Counted from the first letter of the stretch, positions 10,323 through 21,531 are shown. The stretch is 64,000 nt of DNA from Tupaia tana (GCA_026018925.1 JAKSZU010000002.1:158640400-158704399); one strand, 5' to 3'. Numbers and translations are program-made. Notes: a model not told the origin generated them from the letters alone.

Positions 10323-10960
10323 TTTAGATATATATGTATGTATTTATATATGTAGGTATTTCTTCATAATTAAGTACGTATTGTTTTTCTAATTTGTTTT
10401 TTTACTCACTTTATCAAGAAAATAATGGGGCTGGATTGTGTGGTATAACCTCTCTCAGGCCTTTTACAACATTCTTTATGCCAAATTAGTTGAAGTTCCC
10501 AGGAAGCTGTTTCCTCTGCCTGGAGTCTTTCTCTTTCTGTCTCTCTCACTATCCAGTTCTTGCCCCAATCTCTCCAGGCCCCGTGTGTCAGAGACTGACA
10601 AGACTTTTCACCAAGGCATTTCCTTTCTATTTGGATGCACAACCAGACTGTATTTTCAGCTATTTTGTAATGAAGTGCTGTTATACTACCAAGTTCTGGA
10701 AAGAAGGTATGCACATTATTTTCAGCTCTGTCCCACTCCTGCCCTGCCTTCATGTCCTTACCAGTTTCCATCATTTATGATCTCTCTCCACCCACTGGCT
10801 AAATGGAAAGGACACCTTGGACCTAAAGACTAGCATCATGGGAAGGGTGTGGTCCCTAAGTCATCACCTAAAGGAAAGTTGCCCTGGAGGGGTGCCCTTC
10901 CACGAATATCCATTTTGCATTGTTCTGCAAATAAAAAATAAAAATAAATTTAATGAATGC
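10323..10960. other. Unannotated sequence
   Basis: No repeat or exon is recognised with confidence. Open frames on both strands at 10406-10833 show no domain and carry low-complexity CT-rich stretches. Confidence 0.35.
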
Positions 10961-10967
10961 AAAACGG

Positions 10968-11072
10968 GAAAATTATCTGGTGATGATAATGTATATGATA
11001 ATATATTTGACTGTACTAATATACAATGCATTCATACTGGGAAATCTATTTTGTATGCTGTAAAGACATACA
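10968..11072 (+). repeat. Copy 1 of an unnamed diverged repeat
   Basis: GGAAAATTATCTGGTGATGA through ATTTTGTATGCTGTAAAG aligns with 16884-16990 (shared GAAAATTAT.TG, CAATATACA-type, AAATCT..ATTTTGTATG). Both are followed by A-rich DNA, which would fit a LINE 3'UTR. The family is not identified. Confidence 0.45.
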
Positions 11073-11139
11073 GCGATTACATGGAAAAAATTAGAAAAGA
11101 AAATAAAAGACTAATAATAGAAAAAAGAGAAAAACAATG

Positions 11140-11630
11140 AGACCTTAATACTCCAAAACGTAGTGGCTAAAACAGCAAACATTTATTCTCATAATTTCTG
11201 TTGGTCAGGAGTTCAGACATGATTTTGTTGAGTGCCTCTGGCTCAAGAATTCTCAAGCCAAACTATAGGCCTATGTTATGGATTATCTGAAAGCTCAATT
11301 TGGTGGAGGAAGGGGGACATCAGTTTCTAAGGTCACTCATGTGGCTTCTGATAGTCTGGTTGTGGACCATGTGGGTATCTATCTTCACACTGCCTCATGA
11401 TGTGGCAGCTCATGTGGCAGCTTCCTCCAGGACAAGCAATGGCAGAGGGACCAAGACAGAAAACCTAATCTCAGAAGGCCCATCCCATTACTTCTGTCAT
11501 GTTCTATTTGTTACAAGGGAGTATAGGTCCAACTGACACTGAGGGGGGAGGGGGTGATTATACGAGGTGTGAATACCAGAAAGTAAAAATCACGGGAAGT
11601 CATCTTGGAAGCTGGCTTCCATGCTATATA
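11140..11630 (-). mobile_element. Ancient solo LTR, MaLR/MLT1-like
   Basis: On the plus strand it opens with the reverse complement of the MLT1 3' end: AACGTAGTGGCTAAAACAGC, AACATTTATTCTCATAATTTCTG and GGTCAGGAGTTCAG. Later come CCTAATCTCAGAAGGCCC, CCATTACTTCTGTCATGTTC and GGTGTGAATACCAG, all in MLT1 order. There is no internal coding region. It is a remnant of a non-autonomous ERVL-type element. Confidence 0.65.
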
Positions 11631-11878
11631 TGCTGCCCTGGTCACCTCTTTCCAGGACAGTGTTAATTAATAGCATCTTCTGCTTTAGCGTGATATGTAA
11701 ACAGGTTCAGAGAGATTTTGCATGACTGGGCAGACTATTTCTTACATGAGGATGCTGGTGAAGGAATCAAAGGGGCTAAAAAAATCTGGTCTAGCCTCTT
11801 GAGTTTCAAAGGCATAAAGATACTGGATAGGCTATAGATAAATAGTCCTCACTAAATTCTGAATAACAGACAAACACA

Positions 11879-12122
11879 GGGACTGGACAGTGGTCTAGAA
11901 ATAATACAATACTTTTTGAGGTTGATCTAAATGGGAAGGCTTCAGATTCGCATCTCGAGACCTCACTCAACATTCCAGGCATGCGCCTGTGATCCAGGGG
12001 TGGCTGAAACGGGCAATGGACTACAGAGTGGGGATCCTGCTAGGAGTGCCTCCCTTTCTCACTCATAGAGGAAATAAATAAACTAAAAACAAAAACAAAA
12101 TTAAAAACAAAAACAAAAACAA
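11879..12122 (+). mobile_element. tRNA-like SINE, type D
   Basis: The GGGACTGGACAGTGGTC head, an AGATTCGCATCTCGAG B-box-like sequence, CATTCCAGGCATGCGCC, a short CTTTCTCACTC tract and a long A/C-rich tail (AAACAAAAACAAAA...) from about 12075. Diverged, with no clear target-site duplication. Confidence 0.6.
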
Positions 12123-12720
12123 TTTCAGTGCAATTATTTACTCCCTTATGTTCAATACATTATACTCTGAATTGTACTTGGTGTTAAGTTAAATATATGA
12201 TAACCAAAGATGAATAAGTGCTTGAATGATGAACATATCCTAAATATTTTACATGGCAAGTTTTTTGACCAAAAGGCTTATTGGAGAAGAATGGTAAGAA
12301 ATTAACTCAAGAAGTGCTTATAAGCTTCAAGTACCTATTTATAACTTCCACATCAAAAAACAGAGCACTTCTCAAATTTTAAAAGTTTCTCAGTGGAGCT
12401 CACATACTTTAAACAATGAATGGATATTCTTTTTATATACTTTGACTGTAATTGTTGGACTATCCTTTTAAATTCTTAAAATTATGATATTAAAAACATT
12501 CTATAAAAATGCAGGGAATTTTCAGACATATTTTTGCCTCTCACATATACTTAGTCAAGACACTATTCAGATCACAATTATTTTCTTAATTCAAAACAGC
12601 TCACATGAATAGATTTAACCTACCCCATAGATGATATATCAGTCAATTCTAGCCATTTGGATTAACTCTATGGTGATAAATAAGTCGCTTGGTGAATAAT
12701 TATTATTATGACGGAGGGAA
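12123..12720. other. Unannotated AT-rich sequence
   Basis: No recognisable repeat or gene. Confidence 0.35.
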
Positions 12721-12721
12721 A

Positions 12722-12984
12722 AAAAAAGAATCAGGACCAGCAGTTAGCGTAATGGCTATGTCGCTGGACTCCCACGTAGCCGACTGCGGTTCTCGTCCCG
12801 GACCCGGTGGCTGAAACTCACACCGGGCGCGTGTGCGTGCCCAAAATCCCGAGAGAAGAATGGAGGAGAAGGGATTGCGGCGTGGCCATCCCCCCTGGGG
12901 AGCGATTTTTCACTTTCTGTCTCTCTCTGTCTGGCGAGCACACACGCCCTATAGCGAAAACCTCTCCAAAAAAAAAAAGAGTCA
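12722..12984 (+). mobile_element. Type A SINE, CpG-rich, B box damaged
   Basis: A box TAGCGTAATGG is intact, but the B box reads GGTTCTCGTCC. The middle retains CpGs (ACACCGGGCGCGTGTGCG). The poly(A) tail ends near 12979. AAAAAAGAATCA and AAAAAAGAGTCA on the two sides look like a target-site duplication at an A-rich site. Confidence 0.9.
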
Positions 12985-14285
12985 ACCAGAAAACTGGATA
13001 TATGGGCATGCGTGTAAGGACGGATTGTGTCTTTCTTCTGTATCCTCTCCATTGAACTTACAGCATCCCACAGAAAATATTGAACCTCTGTAAAGATACT
13101 GATGTTTACAAAGGTCATAGAAATGAATATCAACACATTGTCCCAGCTACTGAAAATTTCTGGAACCACATATGTAGAATTAGAAAACATTACATATAAT
13201 TTAATTTTAAAATGTGCTACTACATTTTAAATATAGTAGATCATAACTATTTTAATTAAAGAAAACACATAAAATTAATGCTAATATATTTTGTAGAAGC
13301 TTAATATTTTAAAACATGTCCATTTTTATTTTAGTTGATTAACTTGTAAATCTTCACATACCCTTGAAGCTTGAGAAATTTATTTATGAGAAATTTACAC
13401 AAGGATATTGCTATAGAAAGAGATTAGAACTAGAAAAAAATTGAGAAGAATTCCATTTGACCCAAAAAAAACAAACAAACCAAAAAACAAACCCAACCCC
13501 CAGTACCACTAAAGTAAAATTTCTTCCATATACTCTATTCCTAAATTTAGGCCTGTAATATCGTAAATGTGATTGTAAGCAAATTTAAAGAATTTCCTTT
13601 CAATGTTTCCCATATAATAAATAATAAATATTCTTATAATTGTGCTATTAAGGACCTTAACCACAATACTAATTATGAGGTTATTAATCTTAAGGGCAAC
13701 ATCAATATATTTCTACCAAGATGGGAAGGTGATATGGTAAATTGCCTTGACTTCTTTTTAAAAAGATAAGCATTTGAGATAATGACAGTAGTTCATTAAT
13801 TTTTGATTCCATGATGTCTGACACAGAATATATGTTCATAAATATTTCTTGAATAAATAAAGGAAAATAAATGAAAGGAAAGGGGAGGAAATGGAAGGGT
13901 GAGAAGGGGAGGAAAGGATGAGAAGGGAGGTGAAGGTAAAGAATAAGTCAGGGACTACGTAGACAATTCAAACAGATCTAGACCAAATATCAGGTTCTAT
14001 AAGCTAATCACATATTAAGTTATTTAAATAAAGCTCTCAGTAAATTGGATGGTTTACTTTTTTGTGTAACAGAAAATATCACTCCTACCTAAAAATATGT
14101 ACACTACTACCTCAAAATCATCAATCCTGTGAGTTACCAGGTTAGAAGCACTCTTCTTCCAAACATTATGTACACTATATTAGATTGAGCATTTTTCATA
14201 CACATGAACTATATTTCCCATGAACATTATTGTCTCTCAGTACATTATGTATTTCGGATGATCAATAAATAATGAAGAATAACAA
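12985..14285. other. Unannotated AT-rich sequence
   Basis: No lineage SINE. A purine-rich (GGAAA/GGGGA) run lies at 13860-13935. An L2-like tail (ATATATGTTCATAAATATTTCTTGAA) at 13810-13860 is possible but weak. No exon is supported. Confidence 0.4.
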
Positions 14286-14289
14286 TAAC

Positions 14290-14890
14290 AACAACATCAA
14301 CAAAGCCCTTGGGGACAATGAGGCTTGCACTCAGGCAAAGGTCTGAGCAAACAGATGTTTCTTCCTTGTGCCCTGAAAGGAAGCCTCGTTGCCTCCGATA
14401 GAACCACTAACGGGGCAGCAAATCCCTGAGCAATTGGCTTTCCATCAAAAACAGTCTGTATCCGGTCTCAGGGAGTTCACAACGAGGGACTTTTGGCAAT
14501 GACGTCTCAGTTGATCACTCCTGTAATGGAGCAATTATAGTCAGAGAGGTTGTCTGTGATGTAACCCAAGCCCTCGTTTCTACACAGCTGTGCAGACCAT
14601 CAACTCAAATTGTACCAAGAAGTCAACTGGGAGCCTATTCACAATATGGGATATTTATTGGCTGAGGATGAGGAAAGCCTATTTGTCCAACCACAGTGGC
14701 ATTTATCTTTGTCAGCTCTGGGCACAGACATTGGAGTATGTGCAAATAGCAGAAGTCCTTCTGCCAACCTGGCTGTCCTGGGCTCTCCCCTGACCTGACT
14801 CTCTTGGGTCCCGTCTGTCACTCCTGTCTCAGACTACGCTGCTCCAGGGTTTTCCCTTTGTCCATTCCGTGACTCCATAAGCTTAAACAT
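14290..14890. other. GC-richer unique block, possible conserved non-coding DNA
   Basis: Compared with its surroundings this stretch is richer in GC and free of recognisable repeats. It includes a CRE-like TGACGTCTCA near 14500. Overlapping frames at 14590-14821 on both strands show no domain. A regulatory element is inference only. Confidence 0.25.
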
Positions 14891-15059
14891 GCCAACCTTT
14901 TAAGTTTTGTGACTGCCCAAGTGAATTTTTCAGAATTTTGATGTTTAATCAATATAGAGAGATAAAAAGGATTGCAAGTAGCAGTCAAGTCCCAGTTGAC
15001 ATTAGATAGCATGGACTTTTTTTAAATAAATATTTTCTTGACTTTCTTTGATCACATTT

Positions 15060-15570
15060 GCCACTTGGAAGGAAATCAGAGAATTGGGAGTGACATTCCC
15101 CACAGTCAAGGACTGGAGCACTGGGTGAGCCAATGCGGCAAAGGGTTAGGTGGTACTTAACAAGCTACTGTGATACTCGTCCATGGGCCACAGGACTGGG
15201 GATGGAATCATGGGGAAGAAAGGCAGAAATGATGGGCTGGGAACAAATGAAGACCTGAATATGCAGAGATCACCCAGAGGATGAAGAACAGGTTGGTGAG
15301 TAAGGAAGTCACAGAAATGCAGAGACAGTAGGTTGTAATCAGAGAAGGCAAATAAGGCATTGAATTCTGGAAGATGGCTATGAAGAGCAAGAAGCTGGAA
15401 GTTCTTCCTCTCTGTGCCTCTGAGTCTCTAAGTCATTTTAAACAGCTGATATGGATTTCCAGTAGTAAATTAAGTCATAGCACTGGGTAACAATGAACAT
15501 ATCCTTAATTGGCTTGGGATGGAAAGGCAGAGGCCAAAACAACAGGAGGAAGTCAGAGTCCTGGTATGTG
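15060..15570. other. Diverged sequence, possibly an old repeat
   Basis: Contains GAAGACCTGAATATGCAGAG near 15249. A similar phrase (GAAGACCTGAATATCCACAG) recurs near 16341, so these may be pieces of one old family. No name can be given. Confidence 0.25.
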
Positions 15571-15867
15571 AAGAAGTAGAAAGAATTGGGACCAGCAGTT
15601 AGTGTAATGGCTATGTTGCTGAACTCTCATGTAGCTGACTGCGATTCGAGTCTCAGACCCGGTGGCTTAAACTGATGCTGGACGCATGTGCGTGCATGCC
15701 CAAGATCCCAAGAGAAGAATGGAGGAGAAGGGATTGTGGCGTGGCCATGCCCCATGGCGGGTAATTTCTCGCTTTCTATCTCTCTGTCTCTTTCTGTCTT
15801 TCTGGCGAGCGCACATGCCCTATAGCAAAAACCTCTCAAGAAAAAAAAAAAAAGAAGTAGAAAGAAT
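15571..15867 (+). mobile_element. Young type A SINE with perfect 16-bp target-site duplication
   Basis: AAGAAGTAGAAAGAAT is identical at 15571-15586 and 15852-15867. The head keeps TTAGTGTAATGG, but the B box is GATTCGAGTCT. The poly(A) tail has about 14 A. CpGs are largely decayed to TG/CA despite the perfect duplication. Confidence 0.95.
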
Positions 15868-15922
15868 CTAAAAGATGAGACTCATGCTTGACATATGATT
15901 TAAAAAAAATTATATCTCTAGC

Positions 15923-15996
15923 TAGCAGGTTGTTGGAAAAATCATGAGGTATTTTTCTATGTAAAAATGCATCATGACTTTTTTGACAACCCAATA
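15923..15996. mobile_element. Mariner-type MITE, 70 bp
   Basis: TA dinucleotides at 15923-15924 and 15995-15996 flank inverted ends, left GCAGGTTGTTGGAAAAATCATGA and right TCATGACTTTTTTGACAACC. The centre is TATTTTTCTATG / AAAAATGCA. It has no coding capacity and would need transposase in trans. Confidence 0.8.
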
Positions 15997-16740
15997 AATG
16001 TGAACAATTATTTGATTAAATCTAAATTGATCATTTATTAGAAATTACAATATTCCTTTGCACATTCTATAATATACAATGTATATATAATACTTTTCTG
16101 AAATACAACTATTCAAGTATTCTATATAAAGTAATTGGATGGTAACCAGAAAAGAAATGAGCGCTGTAGCATCTGGAAGATGGGAAGGAAAAATAATCAG
16201 GAGAGTAGGTTTATGGCAGAGAAGGAGGCCTTGTCTTTGGTGTGCTGAGAATGTGTTCCTGATGGCCATGTTATCGCAGACAACAACTGGAAGTGTGAAA
16301 TGTCTTAAGTTGTCTGGACTGGTCCAGAGCTCTGGGTCAATGAAGACCTGAATATCCACAGACTGGACGGATTTCAGGGGTCACTTTGATAAATGGGGTG
16401 TCAATGGAGAGTGTAGAAATGAAACTGCAATTTTGTAAGTGGCACATGATGAGAAAGACAGCAGAGGAGGAATGGATGTGTGGTGGTGGAAGGCAGAATT
16501 CATCCAGAAATGTGAAAGATAAGGCACCGCTCTCACATTTATTCCCACCTCTTGATTTGGCATGATGATTGCAGTTGAAACTGAGCTGGGGTCTGAAAGC
16601 TCAGCCACTTGTCTCCAGAGTAGCAAATTCAAAATGGGGTCTTTTATAAGAGTATAAAATATAAGAGTTCATAGATATGTATATATCAGCTGTGCTTGCT
16701 ACTGGGAATATTTAGATTAATTAAGATCTTTAGTGAATCA
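15997..16740. other. Unannotated sequence
   Basis: Overlapping frames at 16045-16632 are small, domain-free and on both strands. Contains the second GAAGACCTGAATAT phrase. No exon is supported. Confidence 0.35.
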
Positions 16741-16744
16741 ATAA

Positions 16745-17030
16745 GATGTGTGTGTGGGGGGGAAGACATAGAAAGCAACATGGATTCCAGAGACAGTGTG
16801 GGAAGAGGGTGGGAGACGGCAGAGGGTGAGAAATAGGGAATCAAGAAAGGGAAAAAAAGCAAAATATACAGGAAACGAGAAATGGAAAATTATTTGTTGA
16901 CAATAACACGTATATTGATGTGCTTGATGGAGCCAATATACAGTGTATTCTAGATGGAAAAATCTCATTTTGTATGATATAATGAAGTATAGTAAATGAA
17001 TGTAAATAAATAAATGTAAAAAAAAAAGAG
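16745..17030 (+). mobile_element. Possible LINE 3'UTR fragment with purine-rich tract and A tail
   Basis: A G-rich purine tract (GGGAAGAGGGTGGGAGACGG) precedes a region related to 10968-11072 and ends in an A run at about 17019-17028. This order resembles an L1 3' end. No ORF2 sequence is seen, so the assignment is tentative. Confidence 0.35.
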
Positions 17031-17680
17031 TAAGAATGCGTTTTACTTTCATATTTGCTTTATCCTACTTGCTCAGTCTCATGTTTTACTCCTTTTATCC
17101 CTCTGGTTCCTTTTTCTCCTAATCCAACTTCTAGCAATATTCTTACAGGGTTTTTACAAATAGTTATTTTCTTCTTATTACATTCAATAAAAATGAGAAC
17201 TCTAATAAGAATTAATGGTGTATCCTGGTAGCAGCAGTTACATGGAAATTGTGCATGCTTGCAAATAATTCATATGTATTACCCTCTACAGTAAGAGGGT
17301 ACATGGATCACTCAGTGAATTATTGATACATAAACAAACAAAGTCCACCATCACCACCACTGCCACAGCAGCACCAAAAATTTGGAAACATTTATTTCCA
17401 AATTTCATTGAACATTGAATTGAATAAAACCATTAACTCAGACAGACGTGCAGGTTTTTGCCTCCAATTGCCTCATATCAGATCCTTCTTGTTGGAACTG
17501 ACTTTATACAATGAAAATAAGACTTTTTTCAAATACCTGATGTATTCAGTTAAGAAAAGCACATTTGATGCCTTCTTCAATATAGATCGAATAGCTTGTC
17601 ATTTTTCATATTTTTATGTAAGAAATAAAAATCAAAAAGGTAATGATTAGAAAATCTTGGGATTAGTTTTCGAAGCTGAG
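17030..17680. other. Unannotated AT-rich sequence
   Basis: No repeat is recognised apart from a short ACCATCACCACCAC run at 17347. The 80-codon frame at 17408-17650 has no known domain. Confidence 0.35.
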
Positions 17681-17689
17681 TCCTTAGAA

Positions 17690-17826
17690 CTCAAGTTCAT
17701 TTTTCTTATTCTCACTGATGAGAACATTTGGAATTAAGGCCCTGCCGGAGGTTAAGCCTGTAGTGGGTCAAAGGCCAAGATTGAAATCTGGGTCTCCTGG
17801 CCCTATAACACAGGGTTCTTTCCATT
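17690..17826 (-). mobile_element. MIR SINE
   Basis: GATGAGAACATTTGG, GAGGTTAAGCCTG, GTCAAAGGCCAAGATTGAAA and CTGGGTCTCCTGG follow the reverse-complement MIR order (gatgaggaaactgagg, gaggttaagtaac, ggtcacacagc, gaacccaggtc). It abuts the type B SINE at 17829. Confidence 0.7.
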
Positions 17827-17828
17827 TT

Positions 17829-18127
17829 AGTTTTTCTCTTTTCCTAGTTTGTGATAGGGCATGTGTATTCACCAGAGACAGAGAGAGACAAAGAGATAGA
17901 AAGGGAAAATGAGATGGCACTCCCACATCACCAGGGCGAGGGTCGGCGTCGAGGTGGCAGGGATGGCCATGACATCTCTTTTCCTCCATTCTCCTCTAGT
18001 GATTTTTTGGGCATGCACACACATACCCCTGGTGTGCTTTAAAGCCACTGAGTCTGGGATTTGAACTCTTTAGTTGGCTATGTGGGATCCATTCATCTTA
18101 ACCACCCCTGCCACACCAGCTGGCCCA
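17829..18127 (-). mobile_element. tRNA-derived SINE, type B
   Basis: GTTTGTGATAGGGCATG, CACCAGAGACAGAGAG, CTTTTCCTCCATTCTCCTC, GGGCATGCACACACATACC and a head rc GCTATGTGGGATCC / GCCACACCAGCTGGCCC. A CpG-rich GGGCGAGGGTCGGCGTCGAGG insert at 17934 is unlike other copies. Confidence 0.75.
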
Positions 18128-18129
18128 TC

Positions 18130-18540
18130 ATTTTACTACCGATACACAGTGAGGGGTACATGTCACTATTGTCAACTGACCTTATTATTAAAGGAGACAA
18201 CACAATGCATTTGATAAGATGAAGTGCGCTAGTATGGAACTGTAACTTGTACTCTGGGAAAGGAAAAGTTACTCTCTTGAAACCCACAGTTCCATTCAGA
18301 ATATGAAAGAAAATATATTGATCCACTGTCTTTTGTAAGTTTGGGACATTCAATAATCCAATAATGTGAAAACTTTATTTAGTTAAACCAGGGAGTCAAT
18401 TTCAATCTTAATTCTTAAAATAAATTCACAAAAAGGGAAGAATCAATCCGAAACTTATGCTTACTCACAAATGGGAGAATAAACTGACTCACTTCAAGAA
18501 CAATAATAAACAGAATCATTAATAACGTTTGTAATATGAA
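18130..18540. other. Unannotated sequence
   Basis: No repeat or gene is recognised. Confidence 0.35.
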
Positions 18541-18543
18541 TTG

Positions 18544-18628
18544 TATTGGGTCCCTGGAAAAGTCATGACGTTATTTTTCTATGTTTTTCTGTGCAAAAAT
18601 GCATCATGACTTCTCCGACAACCTAATA
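18544..18628. mobile_element. Mariner-type MITE, 81 bp
   Basis: TA at 18544-18545 and 18627-18628. The ends TTGGGTCCCTGGAAAAGTCATGA and TCATGACTTCTCCGACAACC are inverted. It has the longest centre of the set (ATTTTTCTATGTTTTTCTGTGCAAAAATGCA). Probably close to full MITE length. Confidence 0.85.
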
Positions 18629-19380
18629 ATTTCAGGGCTAATCTAATCATCACATATTGAAATTTTTTAACACCCACCCAGGGCATCAGTGGATATTCAT
18701 AATTCCTTTAATTACTGAAAAGACATGGACTATGTTCCTAACACTGCACCAGGATGCAAGCTAAAGAACAGATCTGTGATTAAAAGACTCTCCTAAAATG
18801 AATGCAGATATTGTGAACTTTTCTATCTTTATGTGATGGCATATTTATGTTAAGTCACAAACACTCAATCCCTTCTGAAAGAGAGCACATGTATCCATAT
18901 GATAAAACAGGCATTAAAGTTGACAATAAGAAGGATCTGATCATATAAAGAGAAATCAAAGTTCTCAAGTGTATATCGTCTTTGTAAGCATTTTCATCAT
19001 TCATATAGAAGCGTAACATCACCAAATTTATGAAAGTGCTCTACAATTCCAAATAATTGATTACACACCTTTCTTTTAACTATACCCAACTATGAATCTA
19101 TGAACATTATTATGCACCTAAAGAAGTGCAAAGAATAGAACATCTGGATTTTGAAGCAGTTGGAGAACAGTAAACAAGTATCTACATTTCTACAAATCCC
19201 TGAATGCTGTTTTAATTGGGCTTATTCATTTCCAGGTTTAATAATGTTAATTGTGTTACAAGATTAATGTTGTTAAATAAGTTCACCTGTTTAGTATTTA
19301 TTTGCATTGCTTAAAAGTGACAGGAACATAATTACAGATACAGACCAAAGAAATTGACAGAAAATCAAATGATGTTAGGC
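18629..19380. other. Unannotated AT-rich sequence
   Basis: No repeat or exon is recognised. Confidence 0.35.
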
Positions 19381-19384
19381 CAGT

Positions 19385-19632
19385 CAGTGGTGTGGGGGGT
19401 AAGGTGGCTGGGTCTCACATGGTCTATTGCACAGACCTGGACCCAGAGGCCAGAGGCCTGAAAAGCACCAGGCTGTGTACATGCATGCTCAAAATCCTGA
19501 GAGGAGAACGGAGTAGGAGGAATTATAATATCAAGACCATCCCTCATGGGCCATGCTTTCTCATTTTCCCATCTCTGTCTTTTTCTCCCTCCGTCTGTCT
19601 CTCTCCTAGTAGTACACATGCCCTTTAGCAAA
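19385..19632 (+). mobile_element. tRNA-derived SINE, type B, degraded
   Basis: CAGTGGTGTGGGGGGTAAGGTGG, CATGGTCTATTGCACAG, CATGCATGCTCAAAATCC, GAGAGGAGAACGGAG, TCTGTCTTTTTCTCC and CATGCCCTTTAGC keep the type A/B order with many changes. The tail has become a TG/CA repeat at 19633-19668. Confidence 0.7.
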
Positions 19633-19668
19633 TGTGTGTGTGTGTGTGTGACACACACACACACATAT
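19633..19668. repeat. (TG)n/(AC)n junction palindrome
   Basis: A TG repeat passes directly into an AC repeat (TGTGTGTGACACACAC), giving a self-complementary stretch. It sits in the degenerate tail of the preceding SINE. Confidence 0.9.
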
Positions 19669-19677
19669 ATATGGATA

Positions 19678-19746
19678 TACTGGGTTGTCAGGAAAGTCAT
19701 GATGTGTTTTTCTATGAAAACTACATCATGACTTTTCCGACAACTA
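19678..19746. mobile_element. Mariner-type MITE, about 65 bp
   Basis: TA at 19678-19679 and 19745-19746. The inverted ends CTGGGTTGTCAGGAAAGTCATGATG and CATCATGACTTTTCCGACAAC match closely. The terminal CCAA of the right end is missing, and the centre is shortened. Confidence 0.85.
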
Positions 19747-19760
19747 TATATATCTATGTC

Positions 19761-19813
<53 letters not shown>
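19747..19813. repeat. (TA)n-(CA)n compound microsatellite
   Basis: TATATATCTATGTCTATATATATA passes into an uninterrupted CACACA run to about 19812. Confidence 0.95.
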
Positions 19814-19815
<2 letters not shown>

Positions 19816-19837
19816 GCAAATAAAGTTATTATTTTAA

Positions 19838-19915
19838 ACCAGATGAGAAAGTTAAGGCATTAAGGGTAACCTCCACATTCAGCTCATCGGTAAGGTTTTC
19901 AGGTTTTTCTCCAGA
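19838..19915 (-). mobile_element. Possible MIR fragment
   Basis: CCAGATGAGAAAGTTAAGGCATTAAGGGTAAC recalls the reverse-complement MIR core (cagatgaggaaactgaggcacagagaggttaag). Short and weak. Confidence 0.35.
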
Positions 19916-20310
19916 ATATGACCAGTCTACTTCCTCCACTGCCTGTACACCCCAGCTCAGACCAACCTCATCTTCCACCCAGATTATTCTGATAGTCTAT
20001 TTCCACTTTCTGCTTCTGAAAAGCCACTTTTCACATAGCAGAAGGAGTAACAGCTGACCTATGGCAGTTTATTGGTATAGATTGAGATGGTTGTTACACA
20101 CAGCAGTTATTAATAAATATAAGTTGTTCATACTTAAAATTGTGTTGCATTACAAACAAAAGGAATTACAACTATTACTTCCTCAGTGCATCAGTATATT
20201 TTCCTATTATCTATGTTCTTAAGGTTATTGACATGTACTCTCTGCATGGTGTAAATAATATAAACTGGTGGTCTACTGCAGTCTCTTTCCAACTGCACAC
20301 TCAGTGATAT
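19916..20310. other. Unannotated sequence
   Basis: No repeat or gene is recognised. Confidence 0.35.
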
Positions 20311-20313
20311 CAC

Positions 20314-20590
20314 ATTAATATCTTTTCTTTTAAATTTTTTTTTCCATAGGGCATGTGTGCTCACCAGAGGGAGATAGAGAGTGATAAAGTGAGAAACCAC
20401 CACCACACTCAGAGGGGATGGCCGCACCATTCCCTCTCCTTCATTCTCCTCTCGAGATTTTGAGCATGCAGTTATACATGACTGGTGTGTTTCTCAAGCT
20501 GCCAGGTCTGGACCTGAACTGTAGAGTCAGCCATATGGGATCTACTACTTTAACCACCATGCCACGTGCTGACCCTGATATTAATATCTT
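20314..20590 (-). mobile_element. tRNA-derived SINE, type B, with 11-bp target-site duplication
   Basis: ATTAATATCTT at 20314-20324 and 20580-20590. The T run, CCATAGGGCATGTGTGCTC, CTCCTTCATTCTCCTCTC and head rc CATATGGGATCTACTAC to GCCACGTGCTGACCC are clear. The duplication is still perfect. Confidence 0.88.
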
Positions 20591-20726
20591 AAACTTGGCC
20601 ATGGCAGGTGTATTTATACCATAGAAATGAGCTAACTCTACAAATAAGCCCCTGCTCTACTGTGTTGTGTTTATGTAAATCTACTGAAATTATGGACAAA
20701 ATATTAATACTTAAAAGCATTAGTAT

Positions 20727-20870
20727 TGGGGCTGACAGGTGGCATGGTGGTGAAAGCACTGGACTCCAATATAGCCTACTGCTATTTGGGTCCCAGACCT
20801 GGTGGCTTACTTTTTCACTTTCTCTCTCTTCTCTCTGGTGAGTGCAGGTGAAGTATAGTTAAAAAAAAAT
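20727..20870 (+). mobile_element. tRNA-derived SINE, type C
   Basis: The GGGGCTGACAGGTGGCATGGTGG head, TTGGGTCCCAGACCTGGTGG, a CTTTCTCTCTCTTCTCTCTGG tract and an A-rich tail. The type A middle is absent. Confidence 0.75.
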
Positions 20871-21179
20871 TAAAACATAAATATAAAAGATAAATACAAT
20901 TAGGTGAATAATTCTTTAAATAAAACATTACTATTGGAAAACAAAGTAATACTTGTAGAAGATTATAGTTAAAAGTGTGTAAAGTATATAGTGATGTTTT
21001 GGATGTTTTGTATAGCACCAAAAATTGAGTAAAAAATCTTTCAGTACATGAAATGATGATCTGTTCCAGTAAAGAAATTGCTCACATAATTGATGAAAGA
21101 GTGACCTTCCAACACAGAGCTTTGTTGTTGTAGTTTTTTTTATCCATTAAATAAAATAAAATACCAGACAACATCCATG

Positions 21180-21275
21180 TCAGCATGAGATGTTTGTTGA
21201 GCACCTACTGTATTCTAGGATGTTATAGGTGCTCAAAAAAAAAAAAAAATTCTCTTGAATAAATGTGTGAATATA
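21180..21275 (-). mobile_element. L2 LINE 3' end fragment
   Basis: GATGTTTGTTGAGCACCTACTGTATTCTAGG is close to the reverse complement of the L2 tail (tttattgagcacctactatgtgccagg). An A run interrupts the right part. Confidence 0.5.
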
Positions 21276-21531
21276 GCCTGAAATTTTCTCTTTTCCTTTT
21301 CTTCCTGCCTTGATTGCTTCCTTTCTGAATCCAGTGGTATCAATCACCATGTTAAGTCAAGAATTGGGGTCAATCCTATGCCTACAAATGGAGGAGTCAC
21401 TGAAGACATCCAGGTGGCCACTTTGAGTCCTTTTGTTGGCTATGAATTCTGCATCTCTTGCACAAAATTCTTACTGCTCTTTATCCATCACCTCGGAGGC
21501 ATTCTAGAAACTCATTGGAGAAGTTTACTAT

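Noticed and set aside
11140..11630. Possible intact endogenous retrovirus
   Set aside because: Only LTR-like sequence is visible. No gag, pol or env frame lies on either side.
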